From: Bacteroidota bacterium
GTDB lineage: Bacteria; Bacteroidota; Bacteroidia; Chitinophagales; Chitinophagaceae
Length of the DNA stretch: 64,000 nucleotides
NCBI GenBank assembly: GCA_018268055.1
Contig: JAFDXF010000038.1
Location: forward strand, 37,519-101,518
Reading direction: 5' to 3'
In this document: positions 8,958 through 18,629 of the stretch, one piece after another
How the letters are laid out: every line of letters starts with the position of its first letter
Position numbering within the stretch: the first letter of the stretch is position 1
The notes under the pieces: generated by a model
Told to the model about the DNA's origin: nothing
Seen by the model: the letters and a program-made list of their open reading frames with translations, nothing else
Database searches by the model: none
Made by a program: the position numbers and the translations under genes

Positions 8958-8986
8958 AGCAGCTGACCCGGCTGCTTTGTTTTTTT
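8958..8986 (+). terminator. Intrinsic terminator-like hairpin in the leader of the 9046 gene
   Basis: AGCAGC (8958-8963) pairs with GCTGCT (8971-8976), followed by TTGTTTTTTT. It points toward the downstream gene and has no coding gene directly upstream on its strand, so it may end a short RNA or act as an attenuator. Function is inference. Confidence 0.55.
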
Positions 8987-9010
8987 AACGTCTTCTTGTG
9001 TAATATCAAT

Positions 9011-9024
9011 TTGATTCGCATCAA
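9011..9024 (+). promoter_or_regulatory. FNR/DNR-type box
   Basis: TTGATTCGCATCAA is an exact match to the Crp/Fnr-family consensus TTGAT-N4-ATCAA, with flanking bases extending the dyad to ATTTGAT/ATCAAAT. It lies 21 bp before the ATG at 9046. No Fnr-family gene is in the window. Confidence 0.6.
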
Positions 9025-9045
9025 ATATTTTACAAACCGGAATTT

Positions 9046-9498
9046 ATGAGAAAGATATTTTTTCTGTTTACCTTATGCCTCTGCATACAGGTACAGGCGC
9101 AAAACTATACCGTGAGTAATATTATAGAAGGCGGCAAAGTATTTGTCGACATTCTGAAAGTGTTTAAGACTCCAAAGAAAACATTGCTTGCTGCTGCGCC
9201 AATCATGCAGAGCACAACCGACAGCTGTTTGTTGAAATCCATTGCTGATGTATGCTATAAAAACACAAGCGGTAAAAAATTGTTTATCAGTTTATATAAG
9301 CGAAATGGCAGTGTATATGCCGCAGTGCCACTTACTTTGGCATTGCTCAATAATAGCAAGGAATGTCTGTTTGAGATTACCGCAGGCATTTATAAATATA
9401 AAATAGAATTAGAAAATGACGATGACAAAAAAGAAATTTACAAAGAGGGAGAAATAAAAATAATGGCTTGTGATAAGAGAGTGGAGGAAATAAAGTAA
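9046..9498 (+). CDS. Small secreted protein, unknown function
   Basis: 150 residues with a signal peptide (about 1-18, ending QVQAQ). The mature part has three Cys (SCLLKSIADVC, and ECLF further on) plus MACDKR near the end, and a predicted beta-rich body (KLFISLYKRNGSVYAAVPL, CLFEITAGIYKYKIELE). I do not recognise the family. It stands alone behind a perfect FNR-type box and a terminator-like hairpin, which suggests redox- or NO-dependent expression. It is convergent with the 9515-9886 gene (16 bp apart). Confidence 0.65.
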   Translation: MRKIFFLFTLCLCIQVQAQNYTVSNIIEGGKVFVDILKVFKTPKKTLLAAAPIMQSTTDSCLLKSIADVCYKNTSGKKLFISLYKRNGSVYAAVPLTLALLNNSKECLFEITAGIYKYKIELENDDDKKEIYKEGEIKIMACDKRVEEIK

Positions 9499-9514
9499 TT
9501 GTAATTGAATAAAG

Positions 9515-9886
9515 TTATTGCGCTTTTAATCGATCAAGTGATGTATTTGAAATTTCAAACCATTCTTTAATTTTATTATCAATCTCATCTTTTGTAAATT
9601 CGCCCGATGCGGCGGCCGTAGATATAAGAATACAATCTGTCACCTTATTACATGAATTTCCAACCGCTTGAATACATGCTGTACCTGCTACCCAAATAGA
9701 ATCAGAATTCCGAATACTACAAGCCTGTTCTGCAAATTTTGCGATTTTATTAGGGCTAATGTTTTTTGCGAATACAACTTTTTCAAGCTTTACGATTTTT
9801 TCAACTTGTGTATTAGTCACATTATTCTGTGTAGTATCTTTTTTACAACTCAATAGGCCAATTGTAAATGACACAAAAATAAACAA
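9515..9886 (-). CDS. Small lipoprotein, unknown function
   Basis: 123 residues with a lipoprotein signal (FVSFTIGLLSCKKD, lipobox GLLSC). The mature part carries four Cys (EQACSIRNS, AGTACIQA, GNSCNKVTDCI) followed by an acidic helix (TKDEIDNKIKEWFEIS). No ATG is available in frame; the start is TTG at 9886, and an upstream non-ATG start is possible. Function not recognised. Confidence 0.55.
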   Translation of the reverse strand: MFIFVSFTIGLLSCKKDTTQNNVTNTQVEKIVKLEKVVFAKNISPNKIAKFAEQACSIRNSDSIWVAGTACIQAVGNSCNKVTDCILISTAAASGEFTKDEIDNKIKEWFEISNTSLDRLKAQ

Positions 9887-10171
9887 GATAGAAATACTTA
9901 CATTTTTGATATTTTGAAAATTTTATATTAATGAAGAAATATCAATACAATCGCAATATATATATACTGCCAAATATTTTTAAAACTTAGTTAATCCCGT
10001 TCTATTTTAAGGAATTGAAGTGTTCATTCAGTTTTATTGCATTCATAAGCTATTAATTTCATTTAAGCAATACAGATTCAAATTCATAGCTTTTAATCAT
10101 CTATTAATTCGCAGCCACTGGTTAAACAACATTGTATCATTTTGATATAAGGCTCTGTAGATGATAGTACT

Positions 10172-11254
10172 TCATTGCTCTATCTTCTTTCTTATTGAAG
10201 CAGGTATTGCCTTTTTATTGACAATAATAGCTACGGTGCGTATTTTAAAATAATCATCCCGCATATATACGAAGCCGCCAATAGCATTTGTATTATTCCC
10301 CCATGAATTTTTTATATAGTACCAAAGATTTTCTTTTTTATCTTTCGTCATTCCTACTATATGCATCATGTGATCTAGCAATGTGGCCTGTGTTTCGAAA
10401 GCTGTTTGCCGCTCTTTTTGAAAATCAGCAATACGATTGGGCATATATGCCAGCCCTCCGTAATAATCAAAATAAGGGTCGTCTGCATCGCCATCCCATC
10501 CCACTGTGTAGCCGTTTTTCAATGCTGTTTGTGTGATACTATTGAAATCTGCAAGCGGCACATTATAGTAAGCATCACCTGTCCAATTGTATTTGTCTTC
10601 CAATACAAATTTTGTATAAAAAGGATGATGGGTGTAAGAAGTAATTTCTACATAATCCTCGGGATTAATTTTTAAATAGTCTTTTAAATATGATTGAGGC
10701 GTGTAACTTTTCCCTTGATACGTAAATGTTTTAGGCACTACGCCATAATAGTAATCCAATACACTATCCACCCAATACTGTTGTTGCTCACTTAATGTTG
10801 TTATACCATCTGCTACATTTTTTTCAACAAAATGTTTCAGTACTGTATCCATTTCTGAATGATCCGGTAGCGATTCGCCTCTACCTTTTCCGGAATATAC
10901 ACTTTCGGGTATCATTCCATAATTTTTCAATACCCATGCTGCATCGTGAAACTGCCCACCCGGAGTAAAATAGTTTTGTCCTTTTAATTCTAAATGTCGT
11001 TTTATCTTCCGTATCATAGAGTAGCGAGCTACAAACATTTCGCTCAAATCTAATGTACCTTTCCCCTGCTTCATCATCTCGCTTTCCAAAAAAGAATTAC
11101 TTGAAAAACTCCAGCAGGTGGAAGATAAGTTTTGATCTTTTACCGGTGTGCATCTGATAGATACGGGCGGTTTCAATCCCAATGAGGCAACAGATAATTT
11201 TTGTGCATTTATTTCTGTTGAAAGCAGAGCCAGAAAAATTAAAAATTTTTTCAT
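10172..11254 (-). CDS. Secreted C1 (papain/bleomycin-hydrolase-like) cysteine peptidase
   Basis: 360 residues: signal peptide about 1-17 (ends INAQ), then a C1-family peptidase. The active-site Cys lies in DQNLSSTCWSFSSNSFLES (papain Q-x6-CWAFS pattern), the His in LDHMMHIVGM and the Asn in YYIKNSWGNN, so the catalytic set is complete. The LDHMMHIVG and NSWG arrangement is closest to aminopeptidase C/bleomycin hydrolase. The start is only 2 bp after the acs stop, implying co-transcription with acetyl-CoA synthetase, an odd metabolic partner. Confidence 0.85.
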   Translation of the reverse strand: MKKFLIFLALLSTEINAQKLSVASLGLKPPVSIRCTPVKDQNLSSTCWSFSSNSFLESEMMKQGKGTLDLSEMFVARYSMIRKIKRHLELKGQNYFTPGGQFHDAAWVLKNYGMIPESVYSGKGRGESLPDHSEMDTVLKHFVEKNVADGITTLSEQQQYWVDSVLDYYYGVVPKTFTYQGKSYTPQSYLKDYLKINPEDYVEITSYTHHPFYTKFVLEDKYNWTGDAYYNVPLADFNSITQTALKNGYTVGWDGDADDPYFDYYGGLAYMPNRIADFQKERQTAFETQATLLDHMMHIVGMTKDKKENLWYYIKNSWGNNTNAIGGFVYMRDDYFKIRTVAIIVNKKAIPASIRKKIEQ

Positions 11255-11256
11255 CG

Positions 11257-13194
11257 TTAAATTCTACCTTTTATAATTTCTTCTACCACGCCCGGGTCAA
11301 GTAGCGTAGTGATATCTCCAAGATTGCTTACATCGCCTTCGGCAATTTTTCTTAATATACGCCGCATAATTTTACCGCTTCTCGTTTTCGGAAGCCCTGT
11401 TACAAATTGAATTTTATCCGGCTTAGCAATCGGGCCAATTATTCTTGTTACGGTTTGTAATATATCTTGCCTGCGAAGTTCATCATCGCCATGATGCCCT
11501 TGATAAATTACATAAGCATAAATGCCTTGCCCTTTAATATCGTGCGGATAACCTACAATAGCGCTTTCTACAACGCCGGTATGCATATTAATTGCGTTCT
11601 CTAATTCAGCTGTTCCAATTCTATGTCCACTTACATTGAGCACATCATCTACCCTGCCGGTAATTCTATAATTTCCATCTGCATCTTTCAAAGCACCATC
11701 ACCGGTAAAATATAAATTTTCATAAGCAGCAAAATAATTGGTTCTACATCTCTCATGATCGCCCCAAGTGGTACGAAGCATGCCTGGCCAAGGAGCTTTG
11801 ATACATAAATTCCCTTTCCATAAACCTTGATCATCTTTTTGTATTACTTCTTTACCATTTTCATCAACCAAAATAGGTTGCACTCCCGGCAATGGAAGTG
11901 TAGCCCACGATGGGCGTGCAGGAGTAACATTGGCAAGCGTAGAAATCATTGTACCGCCCGTTTCTGTTTGCCACCACGTATCTATAATCGGGCATTTGCT
12001 CTTTCCTATATTTTTATCATACCAATGCCACGCTTCCTCATTGATTGGCTCGCCTACGCTACCCAATACTTTTAAAGAAGAAAGATCTTTTCCATTGATC
12101 GGGTCTAACCCAAAGCCCATCAAACTTCTGATTGCCGTAGGTGCGGTATAGAGAATGTTTACTTTATGCCGGTCAATAATATCCCAAAATCTTCCTGCAT
12201 CGGGATAAGTAGGAATACCTTCAAACATTAATGAAGTAGCGCCGGCAGCTAATGGGCCGTAAACGATATAGCTATGCCCTGTTATCCAACCTATATCGGC
12301 TGTACAGAAATAAACATCACCCGGATTATATTGAAAAGTGTTGACAAAAGTATATGTAGTCCATATCATATAGCCAGCAGTAGTATGTACTACACCTTTC
12401 GGCTTTCCGGTGGAGCCTGATGTATAAAGGATAAATAAAGGATCTTCTGCATCCATTTCTTCAGCAGGAAAAGAAATTGGCCCTTTGGCCTCTAATTGAT
12501 CTTCTGCATTAGCCATTTCATCCTCCCACCAAATATCTCTTCCTTTGATCATTGAAACCGGAGTACGTGTTCGGGTATAAACAATTACTTTTTTTACTAA
12601 ATTATTTCCTACCAATGCATCATCAATCACTGATTTTAATGGAATATCTTTTCCACCGCGAAAAGCACCATCGCAAGTAATGATAAACGCTGCTCCTGTA
12701 TCTTCTAATCTGTCTTTTATACTTTGTACACTAAAACCTCCAAATATTACCGAGTGTATTGCGCCTATTCTGGCACAGCCCAAAACAGCATAAGCCAATT
12801 CGGGAACCATACCCATATAAATACATACACGATCCCCTTTTTGAACACCATTATTCTTGAGCATTTGTGCAACTTGACATACACGCTTATGCAATCTATT
12901 GTATGTTACGATACGCACTCTGTCATTCGGGTCATTCGGCTCCCAGATGATAGCAGGTTTTTCGCCCATTGTAGCTAAATGGCGATCAATACAATTCTCC
13001 GTGATATTCAGTTTGCCACCTTCAAACCATTTTACATTTGGCTCTTTAAAATTCCATTCCAATACTTTATCCCATTTCTTTCTCCATTGGAAATGCTGTG
13101 CTATTGCTCCCCAAAAAGAATCAGGATCATCTACACTCTTTTTATAATCTTGATGATATTGTTCAATAGATTTAATTTGATATGGATACGACAT
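11257..13194 (-). CDS. acs: Acetyl-CoA synthetase
   Basis: 645 residues, the normal Acs length (E. coli 652). It activates acetate with ATP to acetyl-AMP and then acetyl-CoA. Motifs: the P-loop-like YTSGSTGKPKGVVHT, DTWWQTETGG, YFTGDGA, GRVDDVLNVSGHR, and the acetylatable lysine region PKTRSGKIMRRILRK near the C-terminus. Its promoter lies in a 78-bp divergent region shared with an MFS carrier, and a C1 peptidase gene follows 2 bp after the stop. Confidence 0.97.
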   Translation of the reverse strand: MSYPYQIKSIEQYHQDYKKSVDDPDSFWGAIAQHFQWRKKWDKVLEWNFKEPNVKWFEGGKLNITENCIDRHLATMGEKPAIIWEPNDPNDRVRIVTYNRLHKRVCQVAQMLKNNGVQKGDRVCIYMGMVPELAYAVLGCARIGAIHSVIFGGFSVQSIKDRLEDTGAAFIITCDGAFRGGKDIPLKSVIDDALVGNNLVKKVIVYTRTRTPVSMIKGRDIWWEDEMANAEDQLEAKGPISFPAEEMDAEDPLFILYTSGSTGKPKGVVHTTAGYMIWTTYTFVNTFQYNPGDVYFCTADIGWITGHSYIVYGPLAAGATSLMFEGIPTYPDAGRFWDIIDRHKVNILYTAPTAIRSLMGFGLDPINGKDLSSLKVLGSVGEPINEEAWHWYDKNIGKSKCPIIDTWWQTETGGTMISTLANVTPARPSWATLPLPGVQPILVDENGKEVIQKDDQGLWKGNLCIKAPWPGMLRTTWGDHERCRTNYFAAYENLYFTGDGALKDADGNYRITGRVDDVLNVSGHRIGTAELENAINMHTGVVESAIVGYPHDIKGQGIYAYVIYQGHHGDDELRRQDILQTVTRIIGPIAKPDKIQFVTGLPKTRSGKIMRRILRKIAEGDVSNLGDITTLLDPGVVEEIIKGRI

Positions 13195-13213
13195 AATCTA
13201 AAAATTTATTGCC

Positions 13214-13244
13214 TAAAAGTACGAATAGAAAAAAAATTATTCAA
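13214..13244 (-). promoter_or_regulatory. acs promoter, Bacteroidota type
   Basis: On the minus strand: TTG (13244-13242), 20 bp, then TACTTTTA (13221-13214), close to the phylum's TTG-N19-21-TAnnTTTG. It lies about 20 bp before the acs ATG. The -7 element is inside the left arm of an inverted repeat. Confidence 0.5.
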
Positions 13245-13266
13245 GCCGAAAATCAATTCGTACTTT
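13216..13266. repeat. Perfect inverted repeat in the acs/MFS divergent promoter
   Basis: AAAGTACGAAT (13216-13226) and ATTCGTACTTT (13256-13266), 11-bp perfect arms separated by 29 bp. Each arm carries a TACTTT element facing its own gene. It could be a two-site operator or a mirrored pair of -7 elements. Confidence 0.6.
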
Positions 13267-13272
13267 AATGCG

Positions 13273-14790
13273 ATGAAAGAAACCAACAAGATAAGAAAAA
13301 TAATTGCTGCTTCTTCCGTAGGTACAATGATTGAATGGTACGACTTCTACATTTTTGGAATGTTAAGCATTACTATATCTGCTGAGTTTTTCCCTAAAGG
13401 AAATCCGACTGCAGCATTGCTCAGTACATTAGCCATTTTTGCAGCAGGTTTTATTGTTCGTCCATTCGGCGCATTGGTGTTTGGCAGATTGGGCGATCTT
13501 ATCGGAAGAAAATATACTTTTCTTTTAACGTTAATTCTGATGGGTGGTTCAACTTTTTTAATCGGTTGCGTACCCGGATATGATAGTATTGGCATTGCTG
13601 CCCCTATCATCGTATTGCTACTTCGGCTGCTGCAAGGGCTTGCATTGGGCGGCGAGTATGGAGGTGCAGCCACTTATGTAGCCGAACATGCACCGGCCAA
13701 CAAAAGAGGATATTATACTTCATGGATACAAACAACTGCTACCTTAGGTTTGTTTGTTGCTCTGGGCGTGATATTATTAGTTAAAAACAATATGTCGAAT
13801 GAATCATTCAACGCGGAATGGGGCGGATGGAGGTATCCATTCTGGATTTCTATTTTATTGGTTGGCGTTTCTGTATATATCAGAATGAAGATGCAGGAAT
13901 CGCCACTGTTTGCCTCCCTGAAAGCCACCGGCAAAATATCTACCAATCCAATAAAGGAAAGCTTCGCACATAAAGCAAATTTCAAAATGGTATTACTCGC
14001 CTTATTTGGTGCTGTGATGGGGCAAGGAGTAGTTTGGTACACCGGCCAGTTTTATGCACAAACGTTTTTAGAAAAAACATGTAATATGGATTTTACCCAA
14101 AGTAGAACCATTATGCTTTGGGCCATATTATTTGGCACACCGCTCTTTATTTTTTGGGGATGGCTGAGTGATAAAGTCGGTAGAAAATGGATTATGATGG
14201 CAGGGTTGTTAGGTGCAGTGTTACTTTATCGGCCTATTTTCAAAACCTTTTTACAAGATACCGATACAAAAGAATGGATGAAAAAAGATTTAATTGTTTT
14301 AAAAACAGATTCTTCATTCAAAAAAGTAAATAGTGACTCGTTAAAAATAATCAACACGCAGTATAAAGATTATTATGGAAATCGATTTACGAAAGTATCT
14401 ACGGACACAGTATTCATTTCCGACAACATAATTAAAGCAGACTCCAAACCGATCGCTATTAATAAAACAATAAATTTTGAACGCTATATCAAATTTATAT
14501 TTCTTGTGTGGGTAATGATATTATTTGTTACGATGTGTTATGGTCCTATTGCAGCTTTTCTGGTTGAACTATTCCCTACTAAAATACGCTATACAAGTAT
14601 GAGCCTGCCTTATCATATCGGTAATGGAGTGTTTGGCGGCCTTGTTCCGTTTTTAGGACTATTATTAACGACTACTTATCCCAATGATAAGCTCGTAGGA
14701 CTTTGGTATCCGATTGGCGTAGCTGCTTTATGCTTTATTATTGGCGCATTGTATTTAAAAAATAAAATTGATCAAAACGTAAATGATTAA
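13273..14790 (+). CDS. MFS carrier of the metabolite:H+ symporter type
   Basis: 505 residues from ATG 13273 (the open frame continues upstream but overlaps acs). The N-terminus SSVGTMIEWYDFYIFGML is the signature of the metabolite:H+ symporter family (ProP, KgtP and ShiA relatives), followed by GRLGDLIGRKYTF and GLALGGEYGGAATYVAEHAP. Twelve membrane segments are likely. About 75 hydrophilic residues (near 320-395) are inserted in the C-terminal half before a membrane segment. Divergent from acs across 78 bp, so acetate or another carboxylate is a plausible but unproven substrate. It overlaps the next small gene. Confidence 0.85.
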   Translation: MKETNKIRKIIAASSVGTMIEWYDFYIFGMLSITISAEFFPKGNPTAALLSTLAIFAAGFIVRPFGALVFGRLGDLIGRKYTFLLTLILMGGSTFLIGCVPGYDSIGIAAPIIVLLLRLLQGLALGGEYGGAATYVAEHAPANKRGYYTSWIQTTATLGLFVALGVILLVKNNMSNESFNAEWGGWRYPFWISILLVGVSVYIRMKMQESPLFASLKATGKISTNPIKESFAHKANFKMVLLALFGAVMGQGVVWYTGQFYAQTFLEKTCNMDFTQSRTIMLWAILFGTPLFIFWGWLSDKVGRKWIMMAGLLGAVLLYRPIFKTFLQDTDTKEWMKKDLIVLKTDSSFKKVNSDSLKIINTQYKDYYGNRFTKVSTDTVFISDNIIKADSKPIAINKTINFERYIKFIFLVWVMILFVTMCYGPIAAFLVELFPTKIRYTSMSLPYHIGNGVFGGLVPFLGLLLTTTYPNDKLVGLWYPIGVAALCFIIGALYLKNKIDQNVND

Positions 14791-14794
14791 AATT

Positions 14795-15043
14795 ATGAAT
14801 ACTGTAAAAAGATATTTCGGAATAATTTTTATTTTATTAGCTCCATTTATTATTTATCAATTAATCAGTGGTGCGGTACAGCATATTAATGCGAAAGGAA
14901 CAAAAGATATCAACAATCCTATTATCTGGTTTATCATTATTGGCATTTTTATTCCCATAGCCATTGGGTTGGTTATCTTTGGGTGGTATGCATTCAAAGG
15001 TGAGTATGATCACTTGCCTGAAAAGTCAAATGATTTGGAATAG
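14795..15043 (+). CDS. Small two-helix membrane protein next to the MFS carrier
   Basis: 82 residues from ATG 14795; an in-frame ATG at 14783 overlaps the MFS stop. Two membrane helices (about 7-28 and 42-65) with the conserved-looking ends MNTVKRYFGIIFILLAPF and FGWYAFKGEYDHLP. Small proteins with this layout accompany MFS carriers in Bacteroidota (I recall the DUF6814 family, unverified). It is likely a subunit or accessory factor of the carrier because the genes overlap or almost abut. Confidence 0.7.
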   Translation: MNTVKRYFGIIFILLAPFIIYQLISGAVQHINAKGTKDINNPIIWFIIIGIFIPIAIGLVIFGWYAFKGEYDHLPEKSNDLE

Positions 15044-15104
15044 CATCAAATAGTTGAAGCATAAAACCAAAACTGTCTTAATTTTAATATAACAAAGCAA
15101 CTTA

Positions 15105-15740
15105 ATGGAAGCATATAAAAAACTTTTATCAAGCAATAAAGACTGGGCTGCTGAGAAATTAGCCAATGATTCAAAATACTTTAGCAGGCTTGCAAATATT
15201 CAAACGCCTACATTTCTATGGATTGGCTGTAGCGATAGCCGAGTACCTGCCAATGAGATAACCGGAACTCAACCGGGGGAAATATTTGTACATCGCAACG
15301 TAGCTAATTTAGTTATCAATACTGATGTGAACTTATTGAGTGTATTAGATTTTGCCGTAAACCATTTAAAAGTTCGCCACGTAATTATTTGCGGGCATTA
15401 TGGATGCGGTGGTATCAAAGCTGCTTTAACCAATCACGATTACAAAGCGGTATTAAATATGTGGCTAAGAAACATTAAAGATGTTTATCGTATTCACAAA
15501 ACAGAACTGGACAATATTAGCGAAGAAGAAAAAAAAGCAGACCGTTTGGTAGAATTGAATGTGGTAGAGCAAGTATATAATTTAGCCAAAACCTCCATTA
15601 TACAAAGGGCTTGGAAACATGAACAACAACCCCATTTGCACGGATGGGTTTATGGACTGAAGGATGGGATCATTAATCCTGTGTGTGAAATGACCGCAGG
15701 TACCCATATTGATTCTATTTATGAATATGATGATCTATAA
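15105..15740 (+). CDS. can: Beta-class carbonic anhydrase
   Basis: 211 residues, normal length for the class. It interconverts CO2 and bicarbonate. Zinc ligands Cys42 (in CSDSRVP), His98 and Cys101 (in GHYGCGG) are present, as is the Asp44-Arg46 dyad. The N-terminal half runs straight into HRNVANLV, typical of the plant/bacterial clade. It follows the acs/MFS neighbourhood on the plus strand and is probably monocistronic. Confidence 0.95.
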   Translation: MEAYKKLLSSNKDWAAEKLANDSKYFSRLANIQTPTFLWIGCSDSRVPANEITGTQPGEIFVHRNVANLVINTDVNLLSVLDFAVNHLKVRHVIICGHYGCGGIKAALTNHDYKAVLNMWLRNIKDVYRIHKTELDNISEEEKKADRLVELNVVEQVYNLAKTSIIQRAWKHEQQPHLHGWVYGLKDGIINPVCEMTAGTHIDSIYEYDDL

Positions 15741-15751
15741 TCGTCTGATGC

Positions 15752-15926
15752 GCCAATGCGCTTGCATTAGGCTCAATGAATATTTGCCTTTCAGGCAATG
15801 ACCTTAAATTGAAATAGTATTCTATTTTCGGAGTTTCCATCAAGGCTGAAAGCCTTGTTTATATTGAGCACGAGGCAATGCCTTGTGCAGGATATATGTT
15901 TTTTCGTGGCAACGCCCTGAAAGGGC
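15752..15926. repeat. Cluster of five REP-like palindromes
   Basis: Tandem hairpins: GCCAATGC/GCATTaGGC (15752-15772), TTGCCT-TTC-AGGCAA (15784-15798), CAAGGCT-GAA-AGCCTTG (15841-15857), a 21-nt hairpin with 10-bp arms (15868-15888; GCACGAGGCA pairs with TGCCTTGTGC) and GCCCT-GAA-AGGGC (15914-15926). Three share the core CTGAAAG or its complement CTTTCAG. They resemble the palindromes flanking the Y1 transposase at 62 kb; no transposase is nearby, as expected for elements moved in trans. Confidence 0.7.
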
Positions 15927-15999
15927 AACATGTATTAATAATATCCAATTTTAAATTTCAATATAATTTTTAGTGCATTCTATTTTCTATCTTGCACCT

Positions 16000-16914
16000 A
16001 TGTCTATCGAAGTAAAAAATCTATTGAAAGAATATGGCGAACAAAAAGCCGTAAATAACATTTCATTTAAAGTAGATAAAGGAGAAATCGTAGGCTTTCT
16101 CGGACCAAATGGTGCCGGCAAGTCCACCACAATGAAGATGATAACCGGTTATCTTCATCAAACAGGAGGAGAAACGTTTGTTTGTGGAATAGATGTGTCT
16201 CAAAATCCTCTGGAAACAAAAAAGAAAATAGGCTATCTGGCAGAATTGAATGCTCTTTATTATGACATGTATGTTCGAGAATATCTTTCTTTCATTGCTT
16301 CCACCCATCATCTTAAAAACAAAAAAGAAAAGATCAACCAAGTAATAGAAACAGTAGGTCTTTCATTAGAAGCAAAGAAAAAAATAGGGCAACTATCTAA
16401 GGGTTACAAACAAAGAGTAGGATTAGCCGCTGCATTGATTCATGATCCTGAGGTTTTAATATTGGATGAACCGACAAGCGGATTAGACCCCAATCAAATA
16501 GTGGAAATAAGAGAAGTAATTAAACAACAAGGAAAGGACAAAACTGTACTTTTCTCTTCTCATATATTGCAAGAAGTAGAAGCCATCTGCGATCGAGTAA
16601 TCATTATCAACAAAGGCACTATTGTGGCAGATGACAAATTAAGCAATCTAAAACAAACAGATAATCAGCAACAAATAGTTAAAGTAGCATTTAAAGAATC
16701 GGTAAATGAAGAGTGGCTTAGAGAATTAAAAGGTGTTCAAAATATAAAAAGTACACAAGTCAATGCATATCAATTGCATTGCATCGATGCTGAACAAATA
16801 AAAAAACAACTGCTTCAATTAGCTATTGACAAAAACTTGAATATCATTTCGCTTCAAAGCGATGACAACAATCTTGAAAACATTTTTAGAAGCCTGACTA
16901 CTGAAAAAGATTAA
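16000..16914 (+). CDS. gldA: ABC transporter ATP-binding protein, GldA-like
   Basis: 304 residues from ATG 16000 (an upstream in-frame ATG would add nine residues with no family support). Complete ABC ATPase: Walker A GPNGAGKSTT, Q-loop region, signature LSKGYKQR, Walker B VLILDEPTSGLDPNQ and switch His in SSHIL. A C-terminal domain of about 90 residues extends past the core, matching the length of gliding-motility GldA (about 300). In Flavobacterium GldA works with GldF and GldG; neither is in the window, so gliding is not proven. The call is GldA-type by overall resemblance; a generic ABC-2 exporter ATPase is the alternative. Confidence 0.75.
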   Translation: MSIEVKNLLKEYGEQKAVNNISFKVDKGEIVGFLGPNGAGKSTTMKMITGYLHQTGGETFVCGIDVSQNPLETKKKIGYLAELNALYYDMYVREYLSFIASTHHLKNKKEKINQVIETVGLSLEAKKKIGQLSKGYKQRVGLAAALIHDPEVLILDEPTSGLDPNQIVEIREVIKQQGKDKTVLFSSHILQEVEAICDRVIIINKGTIVADDKLSNLKQTDNQQQIVKVAFKESVNEEWLRELKGVQNIKSTQVNAYQLHCIDAEQIKKQLLQLAIDKNLNIISLQSDDNNLENIFRSLTTEKD

Positions 16915-16964
16915 AACATTGTTTCTTTGCAGATATTCGCCATTTAAGATTCAGAAAGAGATAC

Positions 16965-18553
<1,589 letters not shown>

Positions 18554-18567
18554 AAACAAATACAGAG

Positions 18568-18612
18568 CACAGATAACTAAAATAATGACAGCATAAATTT
18601 TAGTTATCTGTG
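18568..18612. repeat. 16-bp perfect inverted repeat after eno
   Basis: CACAGATAACTAAAAT (18568-18583) and ATTTTAGTTATCTGTG (18597-18612) with a 13-nt loop, lying between eno and the FtsB-like gene. No T-run follows on either strand, so a standard terminator is doubtful; it may protect the eno mRNA end or regulate the next gene. Confidence 0.75.
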
Positions 18613-18629
18613 TCCAAAAAAATCCAGAT

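Noticed and set aside
9887..10171. Possible RNA gene in the 285-bp spacer
   Set aside because: Uniformly AT-rich, no stable stem, tRNA-like arms or terminator found by eye.
12979..13272. Long N-terminal extension of the MFS carrier
   Set aside because: It is antisense to the start of acs; the family-typical N-terminus begins at ATG 13273.
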